Positions 46,275-54,673 of a stretch of DNA of 64,000 bases are shown piece by piece. The notes below the pieces were generated by a model. It did no database searches, was not told where the DNA came from, and saw only the letters and a list, made by a program, of their open reading frames with translations. The stretch spans positions 62,001 to 126,000 of the forward strand of contig CAWFER010000033.1 in assembly GCA_963814805.1 (NCBI GenBank), in the 5' to 3' direction. This DNA is from AP-15 sp963814805 (GTDB taxonomy: Bacteria > Pseudomonadota > Alphaproteobacteria > ATCC43930 > CGMCC-115725). Every line of letters starts with the position of its first letter. Position 1 is the first letter of the stretch. A program made the translations under genes and the position numbers.

Positions 46275-46844
46275 TCAGAACGCCTCCTCGCCGTCACCCG
46301 GCAGATCGTCAACCGGGATGTCGGCGGGATCGTCGCCCTCCTCATCCTCGACGACGAGCGCGTCTTCGGCCGGCGCCTCGCCGAGCGCATCCTCGACTTC
46401 GGCAAAATCCTCGGAGAGCGCTTGCGCCTCATCGGCTTCGATCTCGTCGGCTTCGGCTTCGATCTCGTCGGCTTCGCCTTCGTCTTCGTCTTCGTCATCC
46501 TCGAAGCCGCGGACCTCGGCGCCGCCCTCCTCGTCGAGCAGCGCTGCGCCGGGCAGCGCGACCCCGAACATGGTCGGATCGACTTCGAGTTCGTGGGTCT
46601 CCTCGGGTTCGTCGATTTCGACTTGCTTTTGCATGCCGCGCACGACCAATTCGCGCAAATTGGGCAGGCTGACCGTGGCGTCGGCGATCTCGCGCAAGGC
46701 GACCACCGGGTTCTTGTCGTCGTCGCGGTCGAGCGACAGCGGAACACCCGAGGTTATCTCGCGCGCCCGCTGCGCGGCGAGCAGGACCAGTTCGAACCGG
46801 TTGGGCACCCTGACGACACAATCTTCGACCGTGACACGCGCCAT
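46275..46844 (-). CDS. rpoZ: RNA polymerase omega subunit with long acidic tail
   Basis: Small RNA polymerase subunit that helps assembly and, with beta-prime, binds ppGpp. MARVTVEDCVVRVPNRFELV, then AAQRAREI and DKNPVVALREIA are the standard omega fold (about residues 1-75). Omega is usually about 90-130 residues; here 189, because residues about 76-189 form an extension dominated by Asp and Glu (for example DDEDEDEGEADEIEAEADEI). A good sigma-70 promoter lies at 46877-46905, and the rsh gene is next downstream. Confidence 0.9.
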   Translation of the reverse strand: MARVTVEDCVVRVPNRFELVLLAAQRAREITSGVPLSLDRDDDKNPVVALREIADATVSLPNLRELVVRGMQKQVEIDEPEETHELEVDPTMFGVALPGAALLDEEGGAEVRGFEDDEDEDEGEADEIEAEADEIEADEAQALSEDFAEVEDALGEAPAEDALVVEDEEGDDPADIPVDDLPGDGEEAF

Positions 46845-46876
46845 TTCTCTACCCGCAACTGAACGTTAAGCTACTG

Positions 46877-46905
46877 AGTATATGGGTTGCTCCGGCGCCC
46901 GGCAA
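46877..46905 (-). promoter_or_regulatory. Sigma-70 promoter of rpoZ-rsh
   Basis: On the minus strand: -35 TTGCCG (CGGCAA at 46900-46905), a 17-base spacer, -10 TATACT (AGTATA at 46877-46882). The rpoZ ATG begins about 33 bases downstream. Confidence 0.7.
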
Positions 46906-46945
46906 CAGCGCCGACGCCGGCGATCGGCGCAGCCCGCGCCTGTGC

Positions 46946-46975
46946 TTGACCGAAGGCGCCGCGCGCGCCTATATG
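46946..46975 (+). promoter_or_regulatory. Sigma-70 promoter of the tRNA-Cys/tRNA-Asn unit
   Basis: -35 TTGACC (46946-46951), an 18-base spacer, -10 TATATG (46970-46975). The mature tRNA-Cys begins 10 bases later at 46986. It is divergent from the rpoZ promoter. Confidence 0.7.
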
Positions 46976-46985
46976 ACGCGGTTCG

Positions 46986-47059
46986 GGCCGGATGGCAGAG
47001 TGGTTATGCAGAGGACTGCAAATCCTCGTACAGCGGTTCGATTCCGCTTCCGGCCTCCA
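46986..47059 (+). tRNA. tRNA-Cys (anticodon GCA)
   Basis: 74 nt with the 3' CCA encoded. The acceptor arm pairs GGCCGGA (46986-46992) with TCCGGCC (47049-47055); the discriminator base is T, as expected for tRNA-Cys. The anticodon loop CTGCAAA gives GCA, and the T-loop GGTTCGATTCC is normal. Confidence 0.95.
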
Positions 47060-47093
47060 GGAAGGGCTGCGCCCGCTGCGGCGGCCGCCCTGA

Positions 47094-47169
47094 TCCCCGG
47101 TAGCTCAGTTGGTAGAGCAGGCGGCTGTTAACCGCCTTGTCGCTGGTTCGAGTCCGGCCCGGGGAGCCA
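47094..47169 (+). tRNA. tRNA-Asn (anticodon GTT)
   Basis: 76 nt with encoded CCA. The acceptor TCCCCGG (47094-47100) pairs with CCGGGGA (47159-47165), followed by discriminator G. The anticodon loop CTGTTAA gives GTT; the D-arm GCTCAGTTGGTAGAGC and T-loop GGTTCGAGTCC are standard. It follows tRNA-Cys by 34 bases. Confidence 0.95.
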
Positions 47170-47176
47170 TTCGAGA

Positions 47177-47205
47177 GGGGGTTGGGCGGCAATCGCCCGA
47201 CCCCC
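47177..47205 (+). terminator. Strong hairpin after tRNA-Asn
   Basis: GGGGGTTGGGCG (47177-47188) pairs with CGCCCGACCCCC (47194-47205) with one G-T pair; loop of five. Only an A-free, C-rich sequence follows, without a T-run, so termination may be imperfect or Rho-assisted. Confidence 0.5.
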
Positions 47206-47348
47206 CGCATCCGCCGCCCGCCTCGTTGCAAGCTTCGGGGACGATTGGCAGGCTCGGGGCCGATCTGATTGCGTGATCTCTTTGCGGGCGTTTAGCTTGC
47301 AGCCCCGATACCTACTTCTGCCCCGGAGACGAGGTTTTTCTCGGACAG

Positions 47349-48989
47349 TTGAGCAAGGCCAATGTCGTGACCAGCCTTAATGCCGATTACGTGATCGTCG
47401 GCGCCGGGTCGGCGGGGTGCGTGCTCGCCGACCGCTTGAGCGAAGACGGGGCCAAGGTGGTGCTGCTCGAGGCCGGCCCGCGCGACTGGCATCCGATGAT
47501 CCATGTCCCGGCCGGAGCCTTGCGGCTGCGCGCCAACCCCTTGGTCAACTGGAACTATTACGCCGAGCCCGAGGCCGGCATCGGCAATCGTTCGCTGCAT
47601 TGGCCGCGCGGCCGGGTATTGGGCGGCACGAGCTCGATCAACGGCATGCTCTATGTGCGCGGCAACCCCGCCGATTACGACGGCTGGGCGCAGATGGGCT
47701 GCCGCGGTTGGAGCTATTCGGACGTGCTTCCGTATTTCAAGAAATCGGAAAACTACGGCTCGGGCGATCCCGAATACCGCGGCAAGGGTGGGCCGTTGCC
47801 GGTCGAGGATTACCGCACCATCCTGCCCCTGACCCACCGCTTTGTCGAGGCCGCGCAGGAGGCCGGCTTCAAGTTGACGAACGACTACAACGGTGCGACC
47901 CAGGAAGGGGTCGGCTATTCGCAAATGACCCGCGGCGGGCGGTTTCGCGGCTCGACGGCGCAGACCTTTCTCGCCGAGGCGCGGCGGCGCGCCAATCTGC
48001 GGGTCGTCACCAAGGCGGTCGCGACCGGCCTCGTCTTCGATGGAAAGCGTTGCGCCGGCGTCGCCTTTCGCCACAACGACGAGAACAGCCAGGTGATGGC
48101 GGCGCGCGAGGTGATCGTTTCGGGCGGCACCGTCAACTCGCCGCAGCTACTGCAGATTTCCGGCATCGGCCCGGCCGAGCACCTGCGCGCGATCGGGGTG
48201 GCGGTGGTTCACGAATTGCCGGGGGTCGGCGCCAATTTGTCGGACCATATCGCGGCGCGGGTGGCGCACCGGGTCAAGGGCGAGGCCTCGATCAACCAAC
48301 TGGCGCGCGGCGCGCGGCTGGTCCGCGAGATCGGCCGCTATGCCGCCTCGGGCCGCGGCGCGCTGACCTTCGGCGTCACCAGCGCCATGGTGTTCTGCCG
48401 CAGCCGCGAAGGGCTCGAAAGCCCCGACCTGCAATTATTGTTCACGCCGGGCAGCTACGACCAGAGCGCGATCGGCCGGCTCGAGCGCGAGCCCGGCATG
48501 ACAATCGTCGCCTGCGCGGTCCGCCCCGACAGCCGCGGCACGATCATGGCGCGCTCGGCCGACCCCTTGGCCCGCGCCGAGATCCGGCCGAACTACCTGT
48601 CGGCCGCGAGCGACGTGCGGGTATTGCTGGCCGGCATCGATTTTGCCCGGCGGATCTTTGCGGCGGCGCCGTTGGCCCGGCACAGCGCGCAGGAGACCAT
48701 GCCCGGCCCCGGCGCGAGGTCCGAGCGCGAGCTGACCGATTTCGTGCACCGGGCCGCGATCAACCTGCATCACCCGGTCGGCACCTGCAAGATGGGCGAG
48801 GACCCGATGGCGGTCGTCGACTCGCGCCTGCGGGTGCGCGGCGTCGGCGGGCTGCGCGTCATCGACGCCTCGGTGATGCCGACCGTGACCACCGGCAACA
48901 CCAACGCGCCCTCGATCATGATCGGCGAAAAGGGGGCGGCGATGATCCGCGAAGACGCCAGGGCCGCCGGCGGCGCACGAGCTGCCTGA
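47349..48989 (+). CDS. GMC-family FAD oxidoreductase (choline dehydrogenase-like)
   Basis: FAD-dependent alcohol dehydrogenase type, 546 residues. YVIVGAGSAGCVLADRLSED is the ADP-binding motif, RGRVLGGTSSINGMLYVRG is GMC signature 1, GTVNSPQLLQISGIGP is signature 2, and LHHPVGTCKMG with VIDASVMPTVTTGNTNAP carries the catalytic His and Asn. The start is uncertain: TTG 47349, or GTG 47367 (MTSLNADYVIVG), which has an AAGG upstream and would remove six residues. Choline itself is not supported, since no betaine aldehyde dehydrogenase is near. Confidence 0.87.
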   Translation: MSKANVVTSLNADYVIVGAGSAGCVLADRLSEDGAKVVLLEAGPRDWHPMIHVPAGALRLRANPLVNWNYYAEPEAGIGNRSLHWPRGRVLGGTSSINGMLYVRGNPADYDGWAQMGCRGWSYSDVLPYFKKSENYGSGDPEYRGKGGPLPVEDYRTILPLTHRFVEAAQEAGFKLTNDYNGATQEGVGYSQMTRGGRFRGSTAQTFLAEARRRANLRVVTKAVATGLVFDGKRCAGVAFRHNDENSQVMAAREVIVSGGTVNSPQLLQISGIGPAEHLRAIGVAVVHELPGVGANLSDHIAARVAHRVKGEASINQLARGARLVREIGRYAASGRGALTFGVTSAMVFCRSREGLESPDLQLLFTPGSYDQSAIGRLEREPGMTIVACAVRPDSRGTIMARSADPLARAEIRPNYLSAASDVRVLLAGIDFARRIFAAAPLARHSAQETMPGPGARSERELTDFVHRAAINLHHPVGTCKMGEDPMAVVDSRLRVRGVGGLRVIDASVMPTVTTGNTNAPSIMIGEKGAAMIREDARAAGGARAA

Positions 48990-49027
48990 GGCTGCGTAAA
49001 CCGCTCGCGCGGGCCGCGGCAACGCCC

Positions 49028-49055
49028 TTGCGAGGCCGCGGATTTCGCTTATATT
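49028..49055 (+). promoter_or_regulatory. Sigma-70 promoter of the rimP-nusA-infB operon
   Basis: -35 TTGCGA (49028-49033), a 16-base spacer and -10 TATATT (49050-49055). Transcription would start near 49,062, about 135 bases before the rimP start, leaving a leader that contains the hairpin at 49099-49123. Confidence 0.7.
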
Positions 49056-49098
49056 GCCTTTCAATTGCATAGGTCCGCGGTGCCGGGCCAGGTCGCAG

Positions 49099-49123
49099 GT
49101 GGGCCGAGAGCCCACTTTTTCTT
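49099..49123 (+). terminator. Terminator/attenuator hairpin in the rimP leader
   Basis: GTGGGC (49099-49104), loop CGAGA, GCCCAC (49110-49115), then TTTTTCTT (49116-49123): a complete intrinsic terminator 36 bases after the expected start of transcription and about 73 bases before rimP. It may end the GMC transcript, or more likely act as an attenuator of the operon. Confidence 0.7.
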
Positions 49124-49195
49124 ACCGCGACGCTGGTTCGCATTGCGGCCTCGCAGCCTATCCAGCGCCGGGTTTCGGGAGCCGAGGTCGGGTTT

Positions 49196-49684
49196 TTGGT
49201 CGATACCAACAGCATCGCGCAGATCATCGAGTCGTCGCTGGCGGCGATGGGATATCGCTTGGTGCGGGTCGCCGTGAGCAGCGGGCGGCGTCCGACCTTG
49301 CAGATCATGGCCGAGCGGATCGACGACACGCCGATGACAGTTGAGGATTGCGCGCTGATCAGTCATTCGGTTTCCGCGCTGCTCGATGTCGCCGACCCGA
49401 TCGCCGGCGCCTATACGCTCGAAATCAGCTCGCCCGGCATCGACCGGCCGCTGGTCCGCCCCGAGGATTACGACAGGTTCAGCGGTTATGAGGCGAGGAT
49501 CGAGCTGGCCCATCCGGTCGGCGGGCAAAAGCGCTTTCGCGGCCGCCTGCTCGGCGCCGCAAACGGCGAGATCCGCCTTGCTACCGAGGCCGGCGAAACC
49601 CGGCTGCCGCTCGCCGACGTCGCCCGCGCGCGGCTGGTTCTGACCGACGATCTGATCGCTGCGTCGCGGCCGCGGCCGATCTGA
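49196..49684 (+). CDS. rimP: Ribosome maturation factor RimP
   Basis: 30S subunit assembly factor, 162 residues. Two domains: N-terminal alpha/beta (MVDTNSIAQIIESSLAAMGY and LTLEISSPGIDRPLV-type segment, here YTLEISSPGIDRPLV) and an SH3-like C-domain (about 90-155). Start is a TTG at 49196; the frame is open further upstream (AEVGF before it) without a good ATG or GTG. It is first in the operon with nusA, ylxR, infB, rbfA, truB, rpsO and pnp. Confidence 0.9.
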   Translation: MVDTNSIAQIIESSLAAMGYRLVRVAVSSGRRPTLQIMAERIDDTPMTVEDCALISHSVSALLDVADPIAGAYTLEISSPGIDRPLVRPEDYDRFSGYEARIELAHPVGGQKRFRGRLLGAANGEIRLATEAGETRLPLADVARARLVLTDDLIAASRPRPI

Positions 49685-49732
49685 CGCCCGACACGCAAGA
49701 ACCCGACACGCAAGGACACTGCGGGGAACGCC

Positions 49733-51289
49733 ATGGAAAGCACCGTCACCTACGCCCGCCCCGAGCTGCTTCAGGTCGCCGACACGGTCGCCCGCGACAA
49801 AGGCATCGATCGCGACGAGGTGCTGGAGGCGATGGAGCAGGCGATCCAGAAGGCCGGCCGCTCCAAATATGGCCAGGAATACGACATCCGCGCCGAGATC
49901 GACCGCCGCAACGGCGAGATCCGGCTGTTGCGCTTTCGCGAGGTGGCCGAGCCGATCGAGAACGAAGCGACCCAGATAGCGCTGCCCGAGGCGCAGCGCC
50001 TCAACCCCGAGGCCGAGATCGGCGACTTCATCACCGACCCGCTGCCGCCCATCGATTTCGGCCGGATCGCGGCCCAGTCGGCCAAGCAGGTGATCGTGCA
50101 AAAAGTGCGCGACGCCGAGCGCCAGCGGCAATTCCTCGAATTCAAGGACCGCGTCGGCGAAATCGTCAACGGGCTCGTCAAGCGGGTCGAGTTCGGCAAT
50201 GTCGTCGTCGATCTCGGCCGGGCCGAAGCGATGGCGCGCCGCGACGAGATGCTGCCGCGCGAAAGCTTCCGCCAGGGCGAGCGGGTGCGCGCTTATATCT
50301 ACGATGTGCGCCAGGAGCCGCGCGGCCCGCAGATCTTCCTGTCGCGCACCCATCCGCAATTCATGGCCAAGCTGTTCGCCCAGGAGGTGCCGGAAATCTA
50401 CGACAACATCATCGAGATCAAGGCGGTGGCGCGCGATCCCGGCAGCCGCGCCAAGATCGCGGTGATCTCGCGCGACAGCGGCATCGACCCGGTCGGCGCC
50501 TGCGTCGGCATGCGCGGCAGCCGGGTCCAGGCCGTGGTCGGCGAATTGCAGGGCGAGAAGATCGACATCGTGCCGTGGTCGTCCGATCCGGCGACATTCG
50601 TCGTCAACGCGCTGGCGCCGGCCGAGGTCGCCAAGGTGGTGATGGACGAGGAGCAGCGCCGGGTCGAGGTCGTCGTGCCCGACGACCAGCTGAGCCTGGC
50701 GATCGGCCGCCGCGGCCAGAATGTGCGCCTCGCCTCGCAGCTGACCGGCTGGGACATCGACATCCTGACCGAGGCGGAGGAATCGGAGCGGCGCACCGAA
50801 GAATTTCGCAGCCGCACCCGCACTTTCATCGATGCGCTCGACATCGACGAGGTGATTGCCCATCTGCTGGTGACCGAGGGTTTCGCCTCGCTCGAAGAGG
50901 TCGCCTATGTGGCGGTGAACGACCTCGCCGATATCGAAGGGTTCGATGCGGAAATCGCCGCCGAGCTGCAGGAGCGGGCGCGCAATGCGCTCGAACGGCG
51001 CGATCGGGAATATGAAGAACGGCGCGTCGATCTCGGGGTGGCCGACGATCTAGCAGCGTTGGACGGGCTGACCCCAGGCATGCTGGTGGCCCTTGGCGAG
51101 AAGGGGGTGAAGACCCTCGACGATTTCGCCGACCTCGCCGCGGACGAGCTGATCGAGCTTCTCGCCGCCTCCGACAAGGGCGGCGTGGCGCTCGATCCGG
51201 AAGCGGCCAACGGGCTGATCATGCGGGCGCGCGCCCACTGGTTCGAGGACGAAGCGCCACCGGACGAAGCGTCATCGGAGCGGGAGTAG
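49733..51289 (+). CDS. nusA: Transcription termination/antitermination protein NusA
   Basis: RNA-polymerase-binding factor for pausing, termination and antitermination. The 518-residue protein has the N-terminal domain (1-130), S1 (about 135-200), two KH domains (about 210-345; IGVCVGMRG-type loop here GACVGMRGSRV and AIGRRGQNVRLA) and two C-terminal acidic repeats with helix-hairpin-helix folds (about 365-500). Family and order are normal. Upstream is a 14-base direct repeat (CCCGACACGCAAG at 49687 and 49701), perhaps part of an RBS-region duplication. Confidence 0.94.
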   Translation: MESTVTYARPELLQVADTVARDKGIDRDEVLEAMEQAIQKAGRSKYGQEYDIRAEIDRRNGEIRLLRFREVAEPIENEATQIALPEAQRLNPEAEIGDFITDPLPPIDFGRIAAQSAKQVIVQKVRDAERQRQFLEFKDRVGEIVNGLVKRVEFGNVVVDLGRAEAMARRDEMLPRESFRQGERVRAYIYDVRQEPRGPQIFLSRTHPQFMAKLFAQEVPEIYDNIIEIKAVARDPGSRAKIAVISRDSGIDPVGACVGMRGSRVQAVVGELQGEKIDIVPWSSDPATFVVNALAPAEVAKVVMDEEQRRVEVVVPDDQLSLAIGRRGQNVRLASQLTGWDIDILTEAEESERRTEEFRSRTRTFIDALDIDEVIAHLLVTEGFASLEEVAYVAVNDLADIEGFDAEIAAELQERARNALERRDREYEERRVDLGVADDLAALDGLTPGMLVALGEKGVKTLDDFADLAADELIELLAASDKGGVALDPEAANGLIMRARAHWFEDEAPPDEASSERE

Positions 51290-51294
51290 ACGCA

Positions 51295-52011
51295 ACGCCC
51301 CCCGGCGGCGCGGCGAGCTGGGGTCGCGACGCCAGCGGGGCGACCCAGGGTCGCTACCGGGAGCCGGCCGAAGGCGGCGGCGCCCTGCGGCGCTGCATCG
51401 CGACCGGCGAGATCGGCGAGCGCTCCCGATTGCTGCGGTTTGTCGTCGGCCCGCAGGGCGATTTGGTGCCCGATGTCGCGGCGCGGCTGCCCGGACGGGG
51501 TTTGTGGTTGACGCCGCGCCGGGATATAGTGGAATGCGCGGTCGCCAAGCGGCTGTTTGCCCGCGCCGCACGGCGGCCGGTCACGGTGTCCATCGGCCTC
51601 GCCGACCGGATCGAAGCGCTGCTGGCGCAACGCTGCATTGATGCGATCGGCCTTGCGCGCCGCGCCGGCTTGGCGGTCGCCGGGTTCGAGAGAGTGGCTG
51701 ACGCGGCGCGCACCGGACGGGCGGCGCTGCTGCTGGCGGCGATCGACGGAGCGGCAGGCGGGCGCCGCAAGATCCGGGCGATGATGCCCGAGTTGCCGCT
51801 TGTCTGGGTGTTAACGGCGGCAGAAATTGGTGCGGCCTTTGGCCGTGAGCACGTGGTAAACGCAGCGCTTGGACCCGGCCCTCTGTGTGGCCGCCTGATC
51901 GGCGACGCGGAAAAGATCGTCGGATTTCGCGCCGCGGCGGCGGTCGAACGATCACCGCCGCAGGTTGCGGGCGGACCGGCGCGGCAAGATCACGGTATTG
52001 GAGCAAGATGA
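51295..52011 (+). CDS. YlxR-L7Ae fusion RNA-binding protein, start codon not found
   Basis: Two-domain protein typical of alphaproteobacteria. The first is YlxR (DUF448): LRRCIATGEIGERSRLLRFV then ARLPGRGLWLTPRRD. The second (from about residue 110) is L7Ae-like: IGLARRAGLAVAGFERV and AAFGREHVVNAAL. The conserved frame runs from before 51,385, but no ATG, GTG or TTG precedes the RRC motif; ACG 51295 has GGAG-rich sequence upstream and CTG 51385 is another candidate. I place the start at 51295 with low confidence. The 3' end overlaps the infB ATG (ATGA, 52008-52011). Confidence 0.75.
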   Translation, partial: TPPGGAASWGRDASGATQGRYREPAEGGGALRRCIATGEIGERSRLLRFVVGPQGDLVPDVAARLPGRGLWLTPRRDIVECAVAKRLFARAARRPVTVSIGLADRIEALLAQRCIDAIGLARRAGLAVAGFERVADAARTGRAALLLAAIDGAAGGRRKIRAMMPELPLVWVLTAAEIGAAFGREHVVNAALGPGPLCGRLIGDAEKIVGFRAAAAVERSPPQVAGGPARQDHGIGAR

Positions 52012-54635
52012 GCGACACCAGCGACACGACTGAGCAAGAGCAGAAACGGCCCCTGACCCTGGCTCGGACCGGCGGCAGGCTGGAGCTGCGCAAGGGCGTG
52101 GAAACCGGGCAGGTACGCCAGAGTTTCTCGCACGGACGCTCCAAGACGGTCACGGTCGAAGTGCGCAAGAAGCGCATGATCGGCTCGAGCCCGCCCGAGG
52201 TCGCGCGCAGCGAGCCGCCGCCGGCGGTCGCGCGTGAGCCGCAGTCGACGCCGCGCCCGCAGTCTGAGCCGGCGCGCCGGCCGGTGGTCATTGCCCGGGC
52301 GCTGACCGCCGAGGAGCGGGCCGGCCGGGTGCGCGCGGTGCAGGATGCGCACAAGGCCGACGAGGAGGCGCGCCACCGCGCCGCGCTGCTCGAGGCCGAT
52401 CGCCGCCGCCAGGAGGAAGAACGCGCGGTCGAGGAAGGGCGCCGCCGCGCCGAAGAGGAAGCCCGCGCCAGGGTCGAAGAGGAGGAGGCGCGCCGCCGCG
52501 CCGCCGAAGATGCGCGCAAGCGCTCGGACGACGAGGCGCAGCGCCGCAAGGAAGAGGAATCGCGGCGCGAGGTCGCCGAGCGCGCCGGCAAGGCGGCGGC
52601 GGCCAAGGTCGCCGCACTCGCCGCGGCCGGCAAGGTGGCGATGCCGGCCGAAGAGGAAGAGCCGGCGGCCGCGCCGCGGCGCCCAGGCGCCCGGCCCGAG
52701 ATCAGGAAGCCGGCGGCGCCGCCGCGCCACGAGATGCGCCGGCGAACCGGGAAGATCACGGTCACCCGCGCCCTTTCCGGCGACGAAGGCGAGCGCATGC
52801 GCAGCCTCGCCTCGGTGCGCCGGGCGCGAGAGCGCGAGCGCCAGCGGCTGCACCAGGGCGAGCAGGAGCCGGTCAAGGTGGTCCGCGAGGTGGTCATTCC
52901 CGAGACCATCACGGTACAGGAATTGTCGAACCGGATGGCCGAGCGCGGGGTCGACGTGATCAAGGCGCTGATGCGCAACGGGGTGATGGCGACGATCAAC
53001 CAGGTCATCGACGCCGACACCGCCGAGCTCGTCGTCACCGAATTCGGCCACCGGCTGCGCCGGGTCTCCGAGGCCGATGTCGAGGTCGGCCTGCGCGGCG
53101 AGGAGGACAGCGAAGAGGCGCTCCAGCCGCGCGCGCCGGTGGTTACCGTGATGGGCCATGTCGACCACGGCAAGACCTCGCTGCTCGACGCGCTGCGCGA
53201 AACCGACGTCGCCGCCGGCGAGGCTGGCGGCATCACCCAACATATCGGCGCCTATCAGGTCAATCTGCGCAGCGGCCGGCAGATCACCTTTATCGACACG
53301 CCCGGTCACCAGGCCTTTACCGCGATGCGCGCGCGCGGCGCCAACGTCACCGACATCGTGGTGCTGGTAGTGGCCGCCGACGACGGCATCATGGAGCAGA
53401 CGGTCGAGGCGATCCGCCACGCCAAGGCGGCGCATGCGCCGATCATCGTCGCCATCAACAAGATGGACAAAGAGGATGCGCGCCCCGAGCGGGTGCGGCA
53501 GGAATTGCTGCAGCACGAGATCGTCGTCGAAGAGCTCGGCGGCGAGGTCCTCGACGTCGAGGTCTCGGCGCTGAAAAAGACCAACCTCGACCGCCTTGAA
53601 GAGGCGATCCTGCTGCAGGCCGAGCTGCTCGATCTGAAAGCCAATCCGAACCGCCCGGCCGAGGGCGTCGTGCTCGAGGCCAAGATCGAGCGCGGCCGCG
53701 GCGCGGTCGCCACCGTGCTCATTCAGCGCGGCACGTTGCGCGTCGGCGACATTTTTGTCGCCGGCAGCGAATGGGGCCGGGTTCGGGCCCTGGTCGACGA
53801 TCACGGGACCAGCCAGACCGAGGCCGGCCCGTCGACGCCGATCGAGGTTCTGGGCCTCAACGGCGCGCCATTGGCCGGAGACGATTTCGTCGTCGCCGAA
53901 AGCGAGAGCCGGGCCCGCGACATCGCCGATTTCCGCCAGCGCCGCCGGCGCGACACGGCTGCCGCCCTGGGCGGACGCGGCACCCTCGAGCAGATGTTCT
54001 CGCAGATCGCCGCCGGCGCCGCCAGCCTGCTGCCGGTCGTGGTCAAATCGGATGTGCAGGGTTCGCTCGAGGCGATCACCGGCTCGCTCGAAAAGATCTC
54101 GACCAGCGAGGTGTCGATCCGGGTGCTGCACTCGGCGGTTGGCGGCATCAACGAGAGCGACGTGATCCTGGCCAAAGCCTCGAACGCGGTGATCATCGGC
54201 TTCAACGTCCGCGCCAACCCGCAGGCGCGGGACCTCGCCCGCCGCGACGGCGTCGAGATCCGCTATTATTCGATCATCTACGATCTGATCGACGACATGC
54301 GGGGCGCCTTGTCGGGGCTGCTGGCCCCGGCGCTGCGCGAACGCTTCCTCGGCAACGCCTCGATCCGCGACGTCTTCAACATCACCAAGGTCGGCAAGGT
54401 CGCGGGTTGCCTCGTCACCGAAGGCACCGTCCGGCGCGGGGCCCAGGTTCGCCTGCTGCGCGACAGCGTCGTGATCCACGAAGGGACGCTCAAGACCTTG
54501 AAGCGGTTTAAGGACGAGGTGCGCGAGGTCAGGGAAGGCTACGAATGCGGCATGGCTTTCGAGAATTATCAGGACGTGCAAGCCGGCGACGTGATCGAAT
54601 GCTTCGAGATCGAAGAAGTGGCGCGCACGTTGTAG
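52008..54635 (+). CDS. infB: Translation initiation factor IF-2
   Basis: GTPase that delivers fMet-tRNA to the 30S. 875 residues. The N-terminal half is a long charged region with Glu/Arg/Ala coiled-coil repeats (about 110-215, EEARHRAALLEADRRRQEEE), then the IF2-N domain (about 300-350). The G domain begins VVTVMGHVDHGKTSLLDALR (G1 near residue 382), with DTPGHQAF (G3) and NKMDKED (G4). Domains III-IV end at VIECFEIEEVARTL. No frame change. The ATG overlaps the YlxR stop. Confidence 0.95.
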   Translation: MSDTSDTTEQEQKRPLTLARTGGRLELRKGVETGQVRQSFSHGRSKTVTVEVRKKRMIGSSPPEVARSEPPPAVAREPQSTPRPQSEPARRPVVIARALTAEERAGRVRAVQDAHKADEEARHRAALLEADRRRQEEERAVEEGRRRAEEEARARVEEEEARRRAAEDARKRSDDEAQRRKEEESRREVAERAGKAAAAKVAALAAAGKVAMPAEEEEPAAAPRRPGARPEIRKPAAPPRHEMRRRTGKITVTRALSGDEGERMRSLASVRRARERERQRLHQGEQEPVKVVREVVIPETITVQELSNRMAERGVDVIKALMRNGVMATINQVIDADTAELVVTEFGHRLRRVSEADVEVGLRGEEDSEEALQPRAPVVTVMGHVDHGKTSLLDALRETDVAAGEAGGITQHIGAYQVNLRSGRQITFIDTPGHQAFTAMRARGANVTDIVVLVVAADDGIMEQTVEAIRHAKAAHAPIIVAINKMDKEDARPERVRQELLQHEIVVEELGGEVLDVEVSALKKTNLDRLEEAILLQAELLDLKANPNRPAEGVVLEAKIERGRGAVATVLIQRGTLRVGDIFVAGSEWGRVRALVDDHGTSQTEAGPSTPIEVLGLNGAPLAGDDFVVAESESRARDIADFRQRRRRDTAAALGGRGTLEQMFSQIAAGAASLLPVVVKSDVQGSLEAITGSLEKISTSEVSIRVLHSAVGGINESDVILAKASNAVIIGFNVRANPQARDLARRDGVEIRYYSIIYDLIDDMRGALSGLLAPALRERFLGNASIRDVFNITKVGKVAGCLVTEGTVRRGAQVRLLRDSVVIHEGTLKTLKRFKDEVREVREGYECGMAFENYQDVQAGDVIECFEIEEVARTL

Positions 54636-54673
54636 CGCTCGACGGCGACAGCGGCGATTATTAGCAGATCGAG

